Shown: positions 1-7,759, numbered from the stretch's first letter. The stretch: 8,744 nt of DNA from an uncultured Fibrobacter sp. (GCA_947306025.1 CAMZFJ010000053.1:1-8744), one strand, 5' to 3'. Made by a program: numbers and translations. The notes: generated by a model from the letters alone, not told the origin.

Positions 1-74
1 GCCATAAGCAGGGTAAAAACCAGAACAAGCCCCAAACGGAGCGAACGTAATGAATGAATTAGATGACTGGTCAT
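1..74 (-). CDS. N-terminus of a membrane or secreted protein (partial)
   Basis: This is the start of a minus-strand gene whose 3' part lies outside the window. Translation from the ATG at 74-72 reads MTSHLIHSLRSLRLG and continues into LVLVFTLLM before the edge. That is a short polar, Arg-containing n-region followed by a hydrophobic stretch, as in a signal peptide or first transmembrane helix. An in-frame TAA lies three codons upstream, so this ATG is the natural start; only a weak A-rich ribosome-binding site (AAAAG) precedes it. It has the same direction as the recJ operon but follows a 119-bp AT-rich gap. A second minus-strand frame is also open across the gap but has no ATG. The family cannot be named from 24 codons. 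Confidence 0.45.
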   Translation of the reverse strand, partial: MTSHLIHSLRSLRLGLVLVFTLLM

Positions 75-193
75 AGTCTTTTAGCACCGTATTTGTTGAA
101 TAAACTTTTACAAAGTACAATGCTAAAAAAAACAAAGGAACAATACTATAGCCCAAATGGGTTATATTTTCATAATACTTTCGTAAGAAAGGA
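75..193. other. AT-rich intergenic gap
   Basis: This 119-bp AT-rich stretch lies between the stop of the TonB-C-like gene (194) and the ATG of the partial gene (74), both on the minus strand. It probably carries the leader or promoter of the partial gene, but I see no convincing -35/-10 pair. The only structure is a weak 5-bp A/T-rich hairpin at 178-191 (CTTTC/GAAAG, 4-nt loop) just after the upstream stop. It has no strong U tract, so I do not call it a terminator. Confidence 0.5.
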
Positions 194-712
194 TTAATTT
201 GCGTGGAAGCGAATGGGGATCCAGATTTCGAGTTTGCCCTGCTTGCTCGGCGGAAGGCGCCAAAAATATTCGACGTGCTTTAAGAGCTTCACTTTGAACA
301 CATCGTCATCGCTATCCGAAAACATAATCTTCGGATCCATGAATCGTCCAAGGCTATCGAGCGTGAGGTGGAGTCCGAGGAACACATCGTCATCGGACTT
401 AACGAACCTGTTCTCCTTGCGGTGCACCTTGACTTTTTTGAAATACTCCGATGAAAGGTAATGCAGCCCTGCAGCGCGACCTTCCAAGAACATTGCAAGC
501 TTATTCAAATCGCGACCAGCCGTATTTTCAATCACGTATATCTCATCAATCGAGGGCATTTCGACACGCCCGACAAAAGCGTCCTCGACCACACTACCTT
601 CGTGATCTGGGGCATCTACAATGGGGTCATACTGAGGGATGCTGTAGACAAAGTACAGCACGGACACAAAGACGAGCAAAAAGGTGAGCAGCGGAGCGTT
701 TCGTTTTAACAT
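194..712 (-). CDS. Small membrane-anchored protein with TonB-C/AgmX-like C-terminal domain
   Basis: A 172-aa protein with one N-terminal transmembrane segment (about residues 7-24, after MLKR), so probably inner-membrane anchored with the rest in the periplasm. Residues 108-170 resemble a TonB C-terminal or AgmX/PglI-type fold: a strand plus turn (GLHLTLDSLGRF, 113-124), a following helix (about 138-150) and a final strand ending IPIRF (165-169). There is no Pro-rich spacer of classical TonB and no ExbB/ExbD nearby, so an energy-transducer role is unproven. The ATG at 712 is chosen because it falls 4 nt after the recJ stop and begins directly with the membrane anchor. The longer frame from 790 would lie inside recJ and add a non-hydrophobic, Cys/Arg-rich leader. 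It is the last gene of the ftsX-recJ operon. The domain assignment is an inference from pattern. Confidence 0.75.
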   Translation of the reverse strand: MLKRNAPLLTFLLVFVSVLYFVYSIPQYDPIVDAPDHEGSVVEDAFVGRVEMPSIDEIYVIENTAGRDLNKLAMFLEGRAAGLHYLSSEYFKKVKVHRKENRFVKSDDDVFLGLHLTLDSLGRFMDPKIMFSDSDDDVFKVKLLKHVEYFWRLPPSKQGKLEIWIPIRFHAN

Positions 713-716
713 GGCA

Positions 717-2429
717 CTACTCAATAGACTTGATGCAAAGTTGCACCGTCTTATTGTTGTTGTAATAATTCCAGATCGGTTCGAACACAACTGTTATCGG
801 GCGAGAACGCCCGAGCAAAGCCTTGCTCTTGCGAAGGCCAAATGCAATCGCCGGGAAAACAGCGCTCCCCGCCTGCGAAATTTCCATCTGCAAGTGTCCG
901 CCGCGAAGTTCGCGCACGCGATGTACGGTAACGCCTTCGGCGCGGAATGCGGGGTACGGGAAGTTTCCGCCAAACGGTTCAAGCAAATCGATGTATTCAA
1001 GAATCGAGCGTTCACGAATCGGGTAGCGGCCCGTCGGGACTCGCGTTTCTACGGTCAGTTCACGCAGTGCAATCTTGATATCGAACGGGTACGATTCTTC
1101 GGTATTGATCACTTCACCCGTATAGCCTTGGTCCGCCGCAGACTGCAACAGGCGCCCACGCAATTCTTCAATTTTTCCTGCTTCGAGCGAGAAGCCCGCC
1201 GCGTTCGCATGGCCGCCCCAACGGTCAAAAAGTTCGCGGCTTTCGAAAAGCGCCTTGTGCCAATTGAATCCGGGCACTGCACGAGCGCTCGCATGCGCCA
1301 TGCCATCAATAATCGAAAGCACCGCTGAGGGCCTGTGGAATTCCTGAGCAAGCTTTGCCGCCACAATGCCAATCACGCCCACATGCCAGTTTTCACCGGC
1401 CACAACAATGACGGTCGGGATCGTTTCGCCATAAAGCGCCTTGACTTGTTCCATCGCCATTTCGGTGATTTCGGCTTCTTTATCTTTACGGCGTTTATTC
1501 CATTCTTTCAGTTCGGTAAGGAGCTGCGAAGCCTCGCTCTTGTTTTCGCACAAAAGAAGTTTAAGGGCCGGGTCCGGGCGTTCCATACGTCCCGGAGCAT
1601 TCAAGAGCGGAGCTAGTTTGTACATCACGTCGATGCCACCCACACAGCTATGGGGTTTCATGAGGGACGAGTACATTTCTTGCACGCCAGGCCAGCGGCT
1701 ATTCTTTAAGCATTCAAGCCCCGACCGCGTAAAATAGCGGTTCTCAGGCGTCATCTGCACCAGGTCGGCAAGCGTTCCGAGCGCCACCAAGTCCAAGTAT
1801 TCCACCGGATTCGAAAGTCCAAGGCGGCTGTACAAGGCACAAATAAACTTATACGAAACGCCGACACCACAAAGTTCCGGGTTCGGGTAATCGTCCCCTT
1901 CTTGGTGCGGGTCCAAAAGCACATCGCTTACCGGAAGTCCATCGCCCGAGGGCTGGTGGTGGTCCATAACCAAGACCGCCATACCAAGCTCTTTAGCATG
2001 GGCAATTTCCAAGTTCGCGGTAATGCCCGTATCCACGGTGATCAAGCTGCGGGCACCCGCCTCGTACATTTCGTCGACGGCAGAAACCGAAAGCCCGTAG
2101 CCATCGCCAAAGCGGTTCGGGAGTCGCCATTCCGATTCAATGCCGACCGTCTTTAAGCAACGCGTCAGAAGCGTTACCGAGGTCATGCCATCCAAGTCGT
2201 AGTCGCCAAAAATGAACACGCGTTCGCCACGTTCGCGAACCGCCAGAATCCACTCCACCGCCTTGTCCATCCCCATCATGAGGAACGGGTCATGCACATC
2301 GCTTTCGCTGCAGCACAGCATGTGGTACGCATCGGACACCGTCTTAATGCCACGCGATACAAGGAATCGCGCTACCGCATGCGGGATCTTAAGCGTAGAG
2401 GATAATGTGGAGGCGACAAGATCTTCCAT
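717..2429 (-). CDS. recJ: Single-stranded-DNA-specific exonuclease RecJ
   Basis: RecJ degrades single-stranded DNA 5' to 3' in RecF-pathway recombination, mismatch repair and fork processing. It is cytoplasmic and metal dependent. The 570-aa length is close to E. coli RecJ. DHH-domain motifs appear in order: GDYDLDG (75-81), VDTG (132-135), DHH (156-158) and ALGTLADLV (216-224). These are followed by NAPGR (277-281), a charged linker helix (about 300-330), the DHHA1 domain with GGHANAAG (405-412), and a C-terminal OB-type domain with LEPFGGN (483-489). All expected catalytic Asp/His motifs are intact. The start codon overlaps the holB stop by one base (TAATG at 2427-2431), with GAAGG about 9 nt upstream as ribosome-binding site, so the two genes are translationally coupled. 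Confidence 0.97.
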   Translation of the reverse strand: MEDLVASTLSSTLKIPHAVARFLVSRGIKTVSDAYHMLCCSESDVHDPFLMMGMDKAVEWILAVRERGERVFIFGDYDLDGMTSVTLLTRCLKTVGIESEWRLPNRFGDGYGLSVSAVDEMYEAGARSLITVDTGITANLEIAHAKELGMAVLVMDHHQPSGDGLPVSDVLLDPHQEGDDYPNPELCGVGVSYKFICALYSRLGLSNPVEYLDLVALGTLADLVQMTPENRYFTRSGLECLKNSRWPGVQEMYSSLMKPHSCVGGIDVMYKLAPLLNAPGRMERPDPALKLLLCENKSEASQLLTELKEWNKRRKDKEAEITEMAMEQVKALYGETIPTVIVVAGENWHVGVIGIVAAKLAQEFHRPSAVLSIIDGMAHASARAVPGFNWHKALFESRELFDRWGGHANAAGFSLEAGKIEELRGRLLQSAADQGYTGEVINTEESYPFDIKIALRELTVETRVPTGRYPIRERSILEYIDLLEPFGGNFPYPAFRAEGVTVHRVRELRGGHLQMEISQAGSAVFPAIAFGLRKSKALLGRSRPITVVFEPIWNYYNNNKTVQLCIKSIE

Positions 2430-3553
2430 TACTTGTAGCCTTCAAAAAGTTTCATCGAGAGGTTCTGGAGGCACATCACGGCCGCCATACGCCTAGAGGC
2501 GATTCTCGACATGGTTTCCTGGACGCACACGAGCGCAAGTTCCAAGGCCGAAGCCCCCACCTGCGGGAAGCGTTCGAGGTTCACGCGACCGGTTGCATCC
2601 GGAATACGGAGCGGGGCGCCCGATTGTTGGCGCAACAAATCCGAAATCAAGAACGACAGGACTTCGAGGAAACGGTTCACGATAGCCGGGTCTTCAAGTT
2701 CGGCATCTTCAAGTTCAAAGAACAGGTCCGTGTAATCCTGCGATAGCGATTTTTCAATAAAATCGACCGCAAGCGAGCACCAAGCCTTCGCATGTTCCGC
2801 GTAGTAAAGCGCCATGCCCGGAGAACCCACGGCAAGCCCGATCACATCATCGGTCAAAGTTGATTCGTCAAAATCTTCACCACCCACGCGGATGGCCTCA
2901 GCGCGAACTTCTTCGTCTGTCAAAGGCGGCAAGTGGAGCGCCAAGCAACGCGAACGAATCGTCTGCAAAAGTTTTTCGCGAGAGGACGTCGTAAGGATGA
3001 AATACGTGTTCGGCGGGACTTCTTCAAGCGTCTTGAGGAACGCGTTTGCCGCAGAATCGTTCATGCGGTCGGCCTCGGCAATAACCACCACGCGCACGCG
3101 GTCGCCCTTCATCGCAAAGGAGGCGGTCATCGTACGGATGAGTTCCACCGAAATAAGGGCACCCGCACTGAAAATATCGACGCGGTACGGGTTCTTCGTG
3201 ATTTCTTCGATGTAGGCCTGCTTAAAATCCTGTATGGTCTTTGCGGAACTCCCGGCAGAGACATCGGCCGCATTGCGGGCGCTAGCCTCTTTTGCCTCCA
3301 TCGGCACGACCCAATTGTCCGTTACGCCGGTATCAGCCGCCATCTTGCAACCAAAACAATTGCCGCAGGGACGAACGCTCGAGTTCGTGCACTGCAATGC
3401 CTGGGCAATTTCCATCGCCAAAGCCTTTTTGCCAATACCCACAGGACCGTCAATCAGAATCGACTGCGGGAAGCGGTTCTCACGCAACGCCGCCATAAGA
3501 CGAATGCGGATTCGTTCCTGGGAAGCAGGGCCATTTAAGCGATATTCGATCAT
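2429..3553 (-). CDS. holB: DNA polymerase III delta' subunit (clamp loader)
   Basis: The delta' subunit is part of the clamp loader that places the beta sliding clamp on primed DNA. From the chosen start the protein is 374 aa. It shows a P-loop GPVGIGKK (36-43) in which the usual Thr/Ser after GK is Lys. A zinc-binding set of cysteines lies at C55, C63, C66 and C69. The Walker-B region reads VVVIAEADRMN (155-165) and is followed by FLKTLEE, and the SRC motif sits in TIRSRC (198-203). An AAA+ lid and a C-terminal helical collar follow. The altered P-loop agrees with delta' not being the main ATPase. A Ser/Ala-rich stretch of about 45 residues after the zinc module looks like an insertion. The ATG at 3553 forms an ATGA overlap with the envC-like stop. 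An ATG at 3568 (five residues longer) is possible and has a GGA about 9 nt upstream. DnaX itself is less likely because of the GKK and the non-DEAD Walker B. Confidence 0.92.
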   Translation of the reverse strand: MIEYRLNGPASQERIRIRLMAALRENRFPQSILIDGPVGIGKKALAMEIAQALQCTNSSVRPCGNCFGCKMAADTGVTDNWVVPMEAKEASARNAADVSAGSSAKTIQDFKQAYIEEITKNPYRVDIFSAGALISVELIRTMTASFAMKGDRVRVVVIAEADRMNDSAANAFLKTLEEVPPNTYFILTTSSREKLLQTIRSRCLALHLPPLTDEEVRAEAIRVGGEDFDESTLTDDVIGLAVGSPGMALYYAEHAKAWCSLAVDFIEKSLSQDYTDLFFELEDAELEDPAIVNRFLEVLSFLISDLLRQQSGAPLRIPDATGRVNLERFPQVGASALELALVCVQETMSRIASRRMAAVMCLQNLSMKLFEGYK

Positions 3554-4842
3554 TTTTGTTTTAACCATTGCAACGGGTCCACGGTTTGTGTCCCTTCGCT
3601 TACTTGAAAGTACAATTTAATTCCATTTAACGAAGCAATATCGCCCACTTCTCCAATTTCTTCGCATTTCTTGACACTTTTGCCCTCTTGGACGTGGATT
3701 GCTTTCATGTGACCGTACACCGTGTACGTTCCATCTTCGTGTTCAATGATAACCGAAGGCCCTCGACCATCAATTTCGGCAACCATCGCGACAGTTCCCG
3801 CAGCTGCAGCACGAACATGACCACCGCGTTTTCCGCGAATTTCTACACCCAAGTTACGCGTCATGATATGGAGCACCGGATGTTCTTGCAGGCCGTATTC
3901 GCTGATAATCGGACCATCGAGAGGCATGCATTTCGGCCCCTTGAACGGTTGCGCCTGAACCGTCTTTTTTGCAGCTTCAGCCTGGCGCGCTTTCTCGGCC
4001 TCACGAATCTTTTCCTCTTCGCGCTTTTTCTCGGCAGCCTTTTCTTTTTTCTTTAAAGCGGCTAGGCGAGCGGCTTCGGCCTTTTTCGCTTCTTCTATTT
4101 CGCGCTTGCGACGTTCTTCGAGCCTTTTGATAAGCGCAAGCATCGTCCTTTGGTTGCGTTCGAATTCCTTGAGCGCCATGCGCTGCACGGCCTTATCGTG
4201 CTTGAGGGAATTCAGCATGCGTTCCTGACCGTTCATCTGAGCCACAAGACCGCGTTCCTCAACCGCCTTGCGGGAGCGCAACCTCGAAAGTTCAGCCAAG
4301 TGTTTCTGTTGCGTCTGCTGTTTTTGCGAGCGTTCCGTCACGAGTTTGCGGAGCGTTTCCACGTCCTCGCGGTCGCGGTTCAGCAAATGATGCACCCAGT
4401 AAACTTCACGTTCCGGGTTCCCGTTCTTGGTCAAAAGATCAAAGAGAATTTCGGCATCGTTGCTGCGGCCATATACATACAAATTCCTAACACGCTTTCG
4501 CATAGCACGCTTGCGGTCCTTGATTTTCGTATCGAGCGAATCGATATCCATCACAAGCTGCTTTACCGCCCCTTGCAACATATCCTCATTGCGCGAAAGT
4601 TCCGACAAGTACGATCGCGTACGGTTCAAGTTCTGGTCCAACAGCGAAATGGTATTGAGCACGCCTTTTTCTTCGGTTTCAAGAACCGCCAGTTCCTCGC
4701 GCTTTTTCGCCAAGTCCACTTCAAGCTTTTTCAAGGCATTCTTTTGTTCGTCAATCTGCGTATCGGTCCGTTTTAAAGGCGCCCCCCAAGCGGCAACCGC
4801 AAAGACGAAGAACAAAAATGCAGACAAAGAAACAAGGCGCAT
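3550..4842 (-). CDS. envC: EnvC-like LytM-domain amidase activator (degenerate M23 peptidase)
   Basis: A periplasmic protein, probably recruited by FtsX to switch on peptidoglycan amidases at the septum. It has a signal peptide of about 20 residues ending AWGA. Long coiled coils run over about 25-120 and 155-300, the latter strongly Lys/Glu/Ala rich, and a C-terminal LytM/M23 domain spans about 308-428. The zinc-site positions are mostly lost: the HxGxD strand reads NLGVE (330-334) and the HLHFE strand reads KLYFQ (409-413), while YGH (376-378) keeps its His. E. coli EnvC is degenerate at comparable positions and ends in a similar LYFE...P..WL pattern. The protein is 430 aa, near EnvC size. 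The start forms TAATG with the ftsX stop and has AGGA 5 nt upstream; the end overlaps holB by ATGA. An active M23 endopeptidase is unlikely given these substitutions. Confidence 0.9.
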   Translation of the reverse strand: MRLVSLSAFLFFVFAVAAWGAPLKRTDTQIDEQKNALKKLEVDLAKKREELAVLETEEKGVLNTISLLDQNLNRTRSYLSELSRNEDMLQGAVKQLVMDIDSLDTKIKDRKRAMRKRVRNLYVYGRSNDAEILFDLLTKNGNPEREVYWVHHLLNRDREDVETLRKLVTERSQKQQTQQKHLAELSRLRSRKAVEERGLVAQMNGQERMLNSLKHDKAVQRMALKEFERNQRTMLALIKRLEERRKREIEEAKKAEAARLAALKKKEKAAEKKREEEKIREAEKARQAEAAKKTVQAQPFKGPKCMPLDGPIISEYGLQEHPVLHIMTRNLGVEIRGKRGGHVRAAAAGTVAMVAEIDGRGPSVIIEHEDGTYTVYGHMKAIHVQEGKSVKKCEEIGEVGDIASLNGIKLYFQVSEGTQTVDPLQWLKQK

Positions 4843-5729
4843 TATTCCTGTTCACCTTTCTTTTCAAACAAGAAACTGCGCACCGTGCGGAAGCTGAAAT
4901 AGCCCGCAAGAATCGTCTCTAGGAACACCGTAAAGAGAGCAATTATCAAAAAGTACTCCACACCGGTTGCTACAATCGGGAACATTTTTACCACGGACTT
5001 GATCATAAGCCCAAGCAAAAGTATGGCAGCACTGCTCCCGACAAATCCTTGAGCAGCCCCTTCCAGCACAAACGGGAACTCGATAAACAGGTAACTGCCT
5101 CCGGCGTATTTCATATTCTCGACCAAGAGCTTGCGGGACATGAGCGAAAGGCGAACCGAATTGCAAATAATGAGCGAGAGCGTAATAAGCAAAAGGATAC
5201 TGACGCAAATCGGCCAAAAGACCATCTTGAACTTCCACGAGGCAATTCGCGAGGCCCATTTTATCGGAGCCTGCACCTCTTCAAAGTAAGACTCTTCGGC
5301 GATTGCATGGCGCACTTCGGAAAGGTCCAGCGGGTTACGAGCCTCTTTACTCAGAGACACACGGAAAAACGCCGGGATAGGGTTCCCTTCGACAAGGTCC
5401 AGCATGTCTGCAGAAAAATGATTGCGGAAATCGGCCAGCGCAGAATCCGCGCTCACAAACGACACCGATTCTACATGACGGGTATGTTCCAGCCGCGTCT
5501 TGATTACCGGAATGGAATCTTCGGGAACGTCCTCGCTCAAGAACGCTTCAACGACATACAATGATTTTTCGACAGAGATGAGCTTAAACGAAACGCCCAA
5601 CGCCGTAAAAGAAGATGCCAAAAGGAGCGAGCACAGAAAAATCGTCAAAAGAGACGGGAGAATCACCGTGCGGTGTTGCTTCCATCCTCGAAAAGATTCC
5701 GATATTAAGTAACCTAATTGTCCGAACAC
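4842..5729 (-). CDS. ftsX: Cell division protein FtsX
   Basis: FtsX is the membrane subunit of the FtsEX ABC-type complex, which transmits ATP-driven conformational change to periplasmic wall-hydrolase activators. The 295-aa protein has the family topology: a short cytoplasmic N-terminus, TM1 (about 21-45), an extracytoplasmic domain (about 50-165) containing NPIPAFFRV (116-124), TM2 (about 169-190), a cytoplasmic loop with RLSLMSRKLLVENMKYAGG (193-211), TM3 (about 226-248) and TM4 (about 258-280). The start is a GTG at 5729-5727; no in-frame ATG lies upstream. There is no Shine-Dalgarno, but a TATATT box lies exactly 6 nt upstream, which would fit a leaderless transcript. It is the first gene of the operon and is fused by TAATG to the envC-like gene. 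FtsE, normally adjacent, is absent from the window. Confidence 0.95.
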   Translation of the reverse strand: MFGQLGYLISESFRGWKQHRTVILPSLLTIFLCSLLLASSFTALGVSFKLISVEKSLYVVEAFLSEDVPEDSIPVIKTRLEHTRHVESVSFVSADSALADFRNHFSADMLDLVEGNPIPAFFRVSLSKEARNPLDLSEVRHAIAEESYFEEVQAPIKWASRIASWKFKMVFWPICVSILLLITLSLIICNSVRLSLMSRKLLVENMKYAGGSYLFIEFPFVLEGAAQGFVGSSAAILLLGLMIKSVVKMFPIVATGVEYFLIIALFTVFLETILAGYFSFRTVRSFLFEKKGEQE

Positions 5730-5735
5730 GCATGG

Positions 5736-5741
5736 AATATA
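5736..5741 (-). promoter_or_regulatory. Putative -10 box for the ftsX operon
   Basis: On the minus strand the sequence TATATT is followed by 6 nt and then the GTG of ftsX. If it is a -10 element, transcription would begin at about the start codon. A second TATAAA lies slightly upstream at 5753-5748. I see no good TTGACA-like -35 at 16-18 nt, so the call rests on composition and position only. Confidence 0.35.
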
Positions 5742-5743
5742 AT
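5738..5743 (+). promoter_or_regulatory. Putative -10 box for ybbR-tsaD
   Basis: A perfect TATAAT on the plus strand lies in the 45-bp gap between the divergent genes. Initiation about 7 nt downstream would give a leader of roughly 25 nt to the ybbR ATG. The -35 side is poor (TAATTG at 17-nt spacing). It overlaps the candidate ftsX -10 on the other strand, so the two promoters would compete for the same few bases. Confidence 0.4.
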
Positions 5744-5774
5744 TAAATTTATAGAGGTTCTTTATGGGGCTTTT

Positions 5775-6755
5775 ATGGGAAACATCATATTAAAGATAAC
5801 CGCATTGATTTGCGCGATGGCCCTCTGGTTCTACGTCATCTCGCTCAAGGACTTCCAACTGACGATGGAAGTTCCGCTTACATTCGTGAAGTTGCCCGAA
5901 GCGCTCGCGATAGCATCGAAACCGCCCAGCACCGTTTCCGTAACCGTCGAAGGAAAACCGCTCGACCTCATCCGTCTGCAATCGCAAAAGCAATCCGCGA
6001 TGGTCGTCGACATGCACAATGCCGAACTCGGCTCCAAGCGCATCCACCTGGACTCCAAGAATTTCGTCGCTCCAAACTTTGCATCGGTGCATTACGTCGA
6101 GCCCGATAACCAATACCTCTTCATCGATGTTGCCGTCGATACACGAATCGAGCGCAGCATTCCCATCAAGAACAACGTGGCATTCGGAGCGGCTCCGGGC
6201 TATGTCATTGTTCAACAGCCGAAGCTCATGCAAGAAGACCTCATGGTTTCTGGCGCGCGCAACGCCCTCACACGCATTATCGACATTCCGACCGATTCCA
6301 TCTTCAAGGACAGCATCAAGGAAAGCCAGACTTTCTCAGTCGCGCTCGCGACCGATCAACTCCCGCCATTTGTAACGCCTAGCGATTCTGTCGCAAAGAT
6401 TTTTGTCGATGTCCAAAAAATCAAGTCCAAGGAATTCAAGAGCATCCCTATCCAGCTTATTGGCTTCTATGACCGCGCCTTGAACTCGCTATCACCGCAA
6501 CAGGCAACCGTCGAAATCACAGGCGGTGAAAAAGTCATCGAAGCCATCAAGCACAGCGACATTGAACTTTTCATTGAATACAACCGCTTCGCTATTGAAG
6601 ATGCAGACAGCCTTGCCCCGACCATCAAGTTGAACTTGCCGCCAGACATCGACCGCAGCATGTCCATCAAGGCCATTCTTGTCAAACCCGACAAGATCAA
6701 GCTCATCAAGACCCATACCGAAAGCGAAGATAAAGACGAGGAATACGGAATATGA
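5775..6755 (+). CDS. ybbR: YbbR-like domain membrane-anchored protein
   Basis: A 326-aa protein with a short N-terminal anchor (residues 5-23, ending LWFYV), the family's typical opening, then an extracytoplasmic part of repeated YbbR-type beta modules. Three modules can be delimited: about 28-120, 123-213 (opening ERSIPIKNNV) and 222-310 (opening KSIPIQLIG). The C-terminal tail is charged and acidic. In Firmicutes the related CdaR regulates the diadenylate cyclase CdaA, but no cdaA is present here, so that role should not be transferred. The ATG at 5775 is chosen because it begins the anchor; the frame is open back to a TTG at 5718, which would overlap ftsX. GGGG lies 5 nt upstream as a weak ribosome-binding site. 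Its stop overlaps the tsaD start (ATGA). Confidence 0.85.
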   Translation: MGNIILKITALICAMALWFYVISLKDFQLTMEVPLTFVKLPEALAIASKPPSTVSVTVEGKPLDLIRLQSQKQSAMVVDMHNAELGSKRIHLDSKNFVAPNFASVHYVEPDNQYLFIDVAVDTRIERSIPIKNNVAFGAAPGYVIVQQPKLMQEDLMVSGARNALTRIIDIPTDSIFKDSIKESQTFSVALATDQLPPFVTPSDSVAKIFVDVQKIKSKEFKSIPIQLIGFYDRALNSLSPQQATVEITGGEKVIEAIKHSDIELFIEYNRFAIEDADSLAPTIKLNLPPDIDRSMSIKAILVKPDKIKLIKTHTESEDKDEEYGI

Positions 6756-7759
6756 TTTGGCTTGGAATTGAATCCAGCTGTGACGAAACCGCGTGCGCCG
6801 TTTTGCAGGACGACCCGCTCAAAGTTCTTTCGAATCCGCTCTATAGCCAAATTGACGAACACGCGCTCTACGGCGGTGTCGTTCCCGAAATTGCAGCACG
6901 CGCGCACTTGCAAAAGATTGCCCCTATCGCCGAAGCCGCAGTCAAAGAAGCCGGTATCGAACTCAAGGACATCGATGCCATCGCTTACACCACGGGGCCA
7001 GGCCTCATGGGACCGCTCCTCGTCGGCGCCAGTTTTGCCAAAGGGCTCGCCCGCGACTTAAACATTCCGGCTTACGGCATGAACCACCTCGAAGGCCATC
7101 TTGCCGCCGCCTGGCTTTCTAACCCAGATATTGAACCGCCGTTTTTGACGCTCACCGTTTCGGGCGGTCACACGGAACTCGTGATGGAAGAACCCGGCTT
7201 CAAGTACACAAGCATCGGCCGCACCCGCGATGACGCCGCCGGCGAAGCATTCGACAAGTGCGGAAAGCTCCTTGGACTCAAATACCCGGCAGGTGCCACC
7301 ATCAGCCGTTTGGGCAAAGACAAGAACCGCAAATTCGTCGAATTTCCGCGTGCGCTCCACACCCACGACAGCTGCGAATTTTCGTTCAGCGGCCTGAAGA
7401 CCGCCGTGCTCCGTTACACCGAAACGCACGACCCAGAATTTATACAACAGAACCTTGGCGACATCTGCGCCTCGCTCGAAGACGCCATTGTCGATAGCCT
7501 TGTTTCAAAAACCATCAACGCGCTCAAGAAAACGAAGATGAAGACGCTCGTGATGGGCGGTGGCGTAAGCGCCAACAGCTGGCTCCGTACGCGCCTGCAA
7601 GACTACTGCGATAAAAAGGGAATCCGTTTTTGCGTTCCGGACCGCAGCCTGAGTACAGACAACGGAGCGATGATTGCAGCCGCAGCCATCCGCCGCAAGT
7701 TGCAAGGCAAGCTTGAATCCATCGACGTAGTAAAACCGTGGATGCCGCTGGCTATTTAG
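6752..7759 (+). CDS. tsaD: tRNA N6-adenosine threonylcarbamoyltransferase TsaD
   Basis: TsaD transfers the threonylcarbamoyl group from threonylcarbamoyl-AMP to A37 of ANN-decoding tRNAs (t6A), working with TsaB and TsaE; it is cytoplasmic. The 335-aa length is normal for the family. ASKHA-fold and family motifs are complete: GIESSCDET (5-13), GGVVPEIAARAH (41-52), TGPGLMGPLLVG (81-92), NHLEGH (111-116, with metal ligands H112 and H116), VSGGHTEL (136-143), DDAAGEAFDK (160-169), FSGLKTA (212-218), GGGVSANS (269-276) and STDNGAM (301-307, with metal ligand D303). The ATG sits in an ATGA overlap with ybbR, with AGGA about 10 nt upstream inside the ybbR coding end. The TAG stop abuts a 7-base repeat array; I see no classical terminator hairpin after it. 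Confidence 0.98.
   Translation: MIWLGIESSCDETACAVLQDDPLKVLSNPLYSQIDEHALYGGVVPEIAARAHLQKIAPIAEAAVKEAGIELKDIDAIAYTTGPGLMGPLLVGASFAKGLARDLNIPAYGMNHLEGHLAAAWLSNPDIEPPFLTLTVSGGHTELVMEEPGFKYTSIGRTRDDAAGEAFDKCGKLLGLKYPAGATISRLGKDKNRKFVEFPRALHTHDSCEFSFSGLKTAVLRYTETHDPEFIQQNLGDICASLEDAIVDSLVSKTINALKKTKMKTLVMGGGVSANSWLRTRLQDYCDKKGIRFCVPDRSLSTDNGAMIAAAAIRRKLQGKLESIDVVKPWMPLAI

Noticed and set aside
151..162. GCCCAAATGGGT near-palindrome, considered as a terminator stem on the minus strand
   Set aside because: It has a 4-bp stem with a 2-nt loop, which is too tight to fold, and the following T run is separated from it.
684..1328. Plus-strand open frame of 214 codons antisense to recJ
   Set aside because: It is a shadow of recJ, whose full set of catalytic motifs is on the minus strand; the translation is Arg/Phe-rich without a domain.
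4150..4776. Plus-strand open frame of 208 codons antisense to the envC-like gene
   Set aside because: It mirrors the Lys/Glu-rich coiled coil on the other strand, giving Phe/Leu-rich nonsense; no start context or family.
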